Assembly: GCF_001307765.1 (NCBI RefSeq)
Contig: NZ_LKBA01000008.1
Coordinates: forward strand, 1 to 64,000
Length of the DNA: 64,000 nucleotides
Reading direction: 5' to 3'
Source of the DNA: Aliiroseovarius crassostreae
Lineage (GTDB): Bacteria > Pseudomonadota > Alphaproteobacteria > Rhodobacterales > Rhodobacteraceae
Part shown: positions 62,535-64,000 of the stretch, piece after piece
Layout: the number at the start of each line of letters is the position of its first letter
Numbering within the stretch: the stretch's first letter is position 1
The notes under the pieces: generated by a model
Seen by the model: only the letters and a program-made list of their open reading frames with translations
The model's database searches: none
Told to the model about the DNA's origin: nothing
Program-made: the position numbers and the translations under genes

Positions 62535-62554
62535 ATGAAACCAGACATTAACTT
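62526..62554. promoter_or_regulatory. Plasmid-wide 29-bp operator, site 14
   Basis: CAGTTAA-N15-TTAACTT. Read on the minus strand the core is TGTCTGGTTTCATTT. It ends 20 bp before the TTG start at 62575. Confidence 0.75.
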
Positions 62555-62574
62555 TTGGTTTCAGGAGAGAGCTG

Positions 62575-63540
62575 TTGGCCTCAGAGACGATCGCACCCGC
62601 CGAGACGGGACACTTCCGCACCTTCGCAATTGCGCTGTCAGTTATCTCTGTCGCGGCCGTCACCGGTCTGACGGTGGTTTCAGTGTCAGCGCTCCGTTCG
62701 CCGGCAGGTGAGCCTACCTTCCAGCTTGTACAAGGGGCATCAGTTCCGCAGGTCGCGCAGGGACAACAACCACGCATTGTTCAAGAGCCTTATGTTCCGG
62801 CTGCACAGCAACCTCAGCAGGCCGCTATCCCCACACCGCCGACCGTCACTGGTCCGTCTGTCGAGGAGATGGTGCGTGCAGCGCAGGCAGCCGCGATTGC
62901 GGCGAACCCGAATGCTGGTGCCAGCGGCGCAGCACCTGAGTTGCAGCCGGTTGTCCAGGCTCAGCCGACCGGTCCAACTTTGTCCGATCTTTTGGCTCAC
63001 CCTGAGAGTGGTCCTCAGATCGTCGATTCGCTCAAGCTTGCTGCAGGTATTGAAGCGCCAGGAGAGATCGACAATGGCACTCCGATATTTGCCTTCTTCG
63101 ATCCACGGTGTCCGTACTGCCATGCGGCCTATGAAGACCTGAACGGGAAGTATCGTATCAAATGGCTGCCAACTCTCGCCCTTGGAGTTACGCCAGAGGG
63201 TGAAGCAACCATCGCCACCCTGTTGGGTGTGACCGAAGCGGCGATGGAGGGGGATCGGATGATGGCAGCGTCGTTATCCGATGATGATCAGCGGCTCGAA
63301 CGTCTGAATGCCGTTCTTTCTGGCGGTCGGCTGGACGGTGGGGAAATTACCGAAGCCCAGCGCTTTGTGATCAATGATAATCTGCAGATCGCGTTGCAGC
63401 TCTACGAATATCACAATGAGCCATTTGGCGTTCCGACGTTCATCATTCCGAAACCTGATGGCACGGCTGTCTTGGCTCGCGGATGGGATGCGCGCAGCAC
63501 TCTTGAGACCATCAGCTCAGCATATGGCACTGGCTCATGA
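62575..63540 (+). CDS. Membrane-anchored DsbC-like thioredoxin-fold protein
   Basis: The 321-residue protein starts with TTG (GGAGAG upstream). It has an N-terminal membrane helix (FAIALSVISVAAVTGLTVVSV), a Pro/Gln-rich periplasmic linker (residues about 45-120) and a C-terminal thioredoxin-fold domain with redox motif CPYC (near residue 180) and cis-Pro in FGVPTFII. It resembles TrbB/DsbC-type disulfide isomerases of transfer systems, which help fold secreted channel proteins. The cysteine-rich secreted proteins at 42-44 kb are potential clients. It overlaps the next gene by 4 bases. Confidence 0.8.
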   Translation: MASETIAPAETGHFRTFAIALSVISVAAVTGLTVVSVSALRSPAGEPTFQLVQGASVPQVAQGQQPRIVQEPYVPAAQQPQQAAIPTPPTVTGPSVEEMVRAAQAAAIAANPNAGASGAAPELQPVVQAQPTGPTLSDLLAHPESGPQIVDSLKLAAGIEAPGEIDNGTPIFAFFDPRCPYCHAAYEDLNGKYRIKWLPTLALGVTPEGEATIATLLGVTEAAMEGDRMMAASLSDDDQRLERLNAVLSGGRLDGGEITEAQRFVINDNLQIALQLYEYHNEPFGVPTFIIPKPDGTAVLARGWDARSTLETISSAYGTGS

Positions 63541-63803
63541 ACCTTTTCGGACTTGGCAAAAAGAAACAGGTCGCGGTCACACCTTTCGGTGGTGAACTGC
63601 GGCCACCTGTCGTTGCCCCGCAACGTGCCATTTCCGGATTTGCTGTGCGCGAGTTCATCATTCTTCTGATGTTGGTCATAGCAATCGTACTGACCATTCT
63701 GAATGTCGGACTTGCCTTCATCGCCCAATCAAGAGCGGACGCCACACCTTACGTCGCCGACGGTTCACCGTTCGGTTGCGAAGTCCAGGAGATGCGGCAG
63801 TGA
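63537..63803 (+). CDS. Small single-pass membrane protein
   Basis: The 88-residue protein has a basic N-terminus (MNLFGLGKKKQ), one membrane helix (FIILLMLVIAIVLTILNVGLAFIA) and a short periplasmic tail with one Cys (FGCEVQEM). It sits between the DsbC-like gene and the DotI/IcmL-like gene, so it is probably a channel component. It is coupled to both by 4-base overlaps. Confidence 0.6.
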   Translation: MNLFGLGKKKQVAVTPFGGELRPPVVAPQRAISGFAVREFIILLMLVIAIVLTILNVGLAFIAQSRADATPYVADGSPFGCEVQEMRQ

Positions 63804-64000
63804 TCAAGGGGCTTACCACCATTACAATGACTATGGCGGTTCTCGGGACCGTCAGTGCGGCTGTCATGAATTGGATTGCTCTCTACCAGCAAGATCCGGT
63901 TGAATACACATGGATCACCACTGGTGACGACGGCAAGCAGACCGTTGCTTGCCCCGCTGTCGTGCTGGATAGACCGATCATCAACAATGCCTCGATCACG
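63800..64000 (+). CDS. DotI/IcmL (TraM)-like gene, cut by window edge
   Basis: The visible 67 codons start with GTG (GTGA overlap with the upstream stop). They encode a short N-terminal region and a membrane helix (LTTITMTMAVLGTVSAAVMNWIALY), then WITTGDDGKQTVACPAVVLDRPIINNASIT. The D-G-(R/K)...P-L-D-x-P...A-x-(L/I) pattern fits the start of the DotI/IcmL periplasmic domain. The remainder, and probably the dotH and dotG homologues, lie beyond the right edge. Confidence 0.6.
   Translation, partial: MIKGLTTITMTMAVLGTVSAAVMNWIALYQQDPVEYTWITTGDDGKQTVACPAVVLDRPIINNASIT

Overview
The window looks like part of a large, low-copy conjugative plasmid of an alphaproteobacterium, most likely a marine Rhodobacteraceae (roseobacter-type) member. 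This rests on protein style and gene content: a PmtA-like methyltransferase, DUF3299, a DnaA_N-like initiator, a strawberry-notch giant protein and a type IVB transfer system. There is no rRNA, tRNA or chromosomal housekeeping operon. No relaxase, DotG/TraO, DotH/TraN or DotO/TraU gene is visible, so the transfer region continues beyond the right edge.

Layout. (1) 0.38-7.0 kb: a dense rightward train of small overlapping genes (DUF4314, DUF6878-like, DUF6915, DUF5983-like, zinc-knuckle proteins, a PAPS-reductase-like ATP pyrophosphatase), resembling a plasmid leading region. (2) 7.2-22 kb: mixed accessory and envelope genes: DUF3299 protein, PmtA-like phospholipid methyltransferase, PlsC-like acyltransferase, bacterial PH domain protein, FadL-like porin, a hipBA pair, an NYN-domain protein, and two copies of a two-gene module (HTH-like/multi-TM protein plus alpha/beta hydrolase). 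(3) 22-27.3 kb: leftward topoisomerase IA, then an operon with an MlaC-like protein, a TraQ/IcmC-like membrane protein and an M23 peptidase. (4) 27.3-33.1 kb: small accessory genes, an Abi_2/HEPN protein with a divergent candidate small RNA, and a small protein that copies a segment of the plasmid's own coupling protein. (5) 33.2-44.0 kb: leftward type IVB transfer operon ending in DotA- and DotL-like genes. (6) 44.0-55.8 kb: a DnaA_N-like replication initiator candidate, the 2062-residue methylase/strawberry-notch protein, an iteron origin (10 iterons, about 24 bp period), parA with a small partner, and a tyrosine recombinase. (7) 56.0-64.0 kb: rightward type IVB genes (lipoprotein, DotC, DotB, M15-like peptidase, IcmT, DsbC-like thioredoxin, start of a DotI/IcmL-like gene).

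The most striking feature is a repeated 29-bp site, AAGTTAA-N15-TTAACTT, with a conserved TTGTTT-like core at fixed position. I find it 14 times (one weak), always at operon heads. It precedes every type IVB operon, the giant-gene operon and the initiator, and also the accessory genes for lipid and envelope functions. It is absent from hipBA, the Abi gene, the two HTH/TM-hydrolase modules and the leftmost gene train. This suggests one plasmid-encoded regulator controlling both transfer and envelope-lipid genes.

Other leads are an AbiF-like HEPN protein with a two-hairpin RNA under a near-consensus promoter, a possible coupling-protein decoy, a strand-polarised 9-mer (GCGCTGGGC, 14 copies, all on + in the first 16 kb), and dispersed copies of an iteron dimer. 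All family assignments were made by eye from sequence motifs and need database confirmation.
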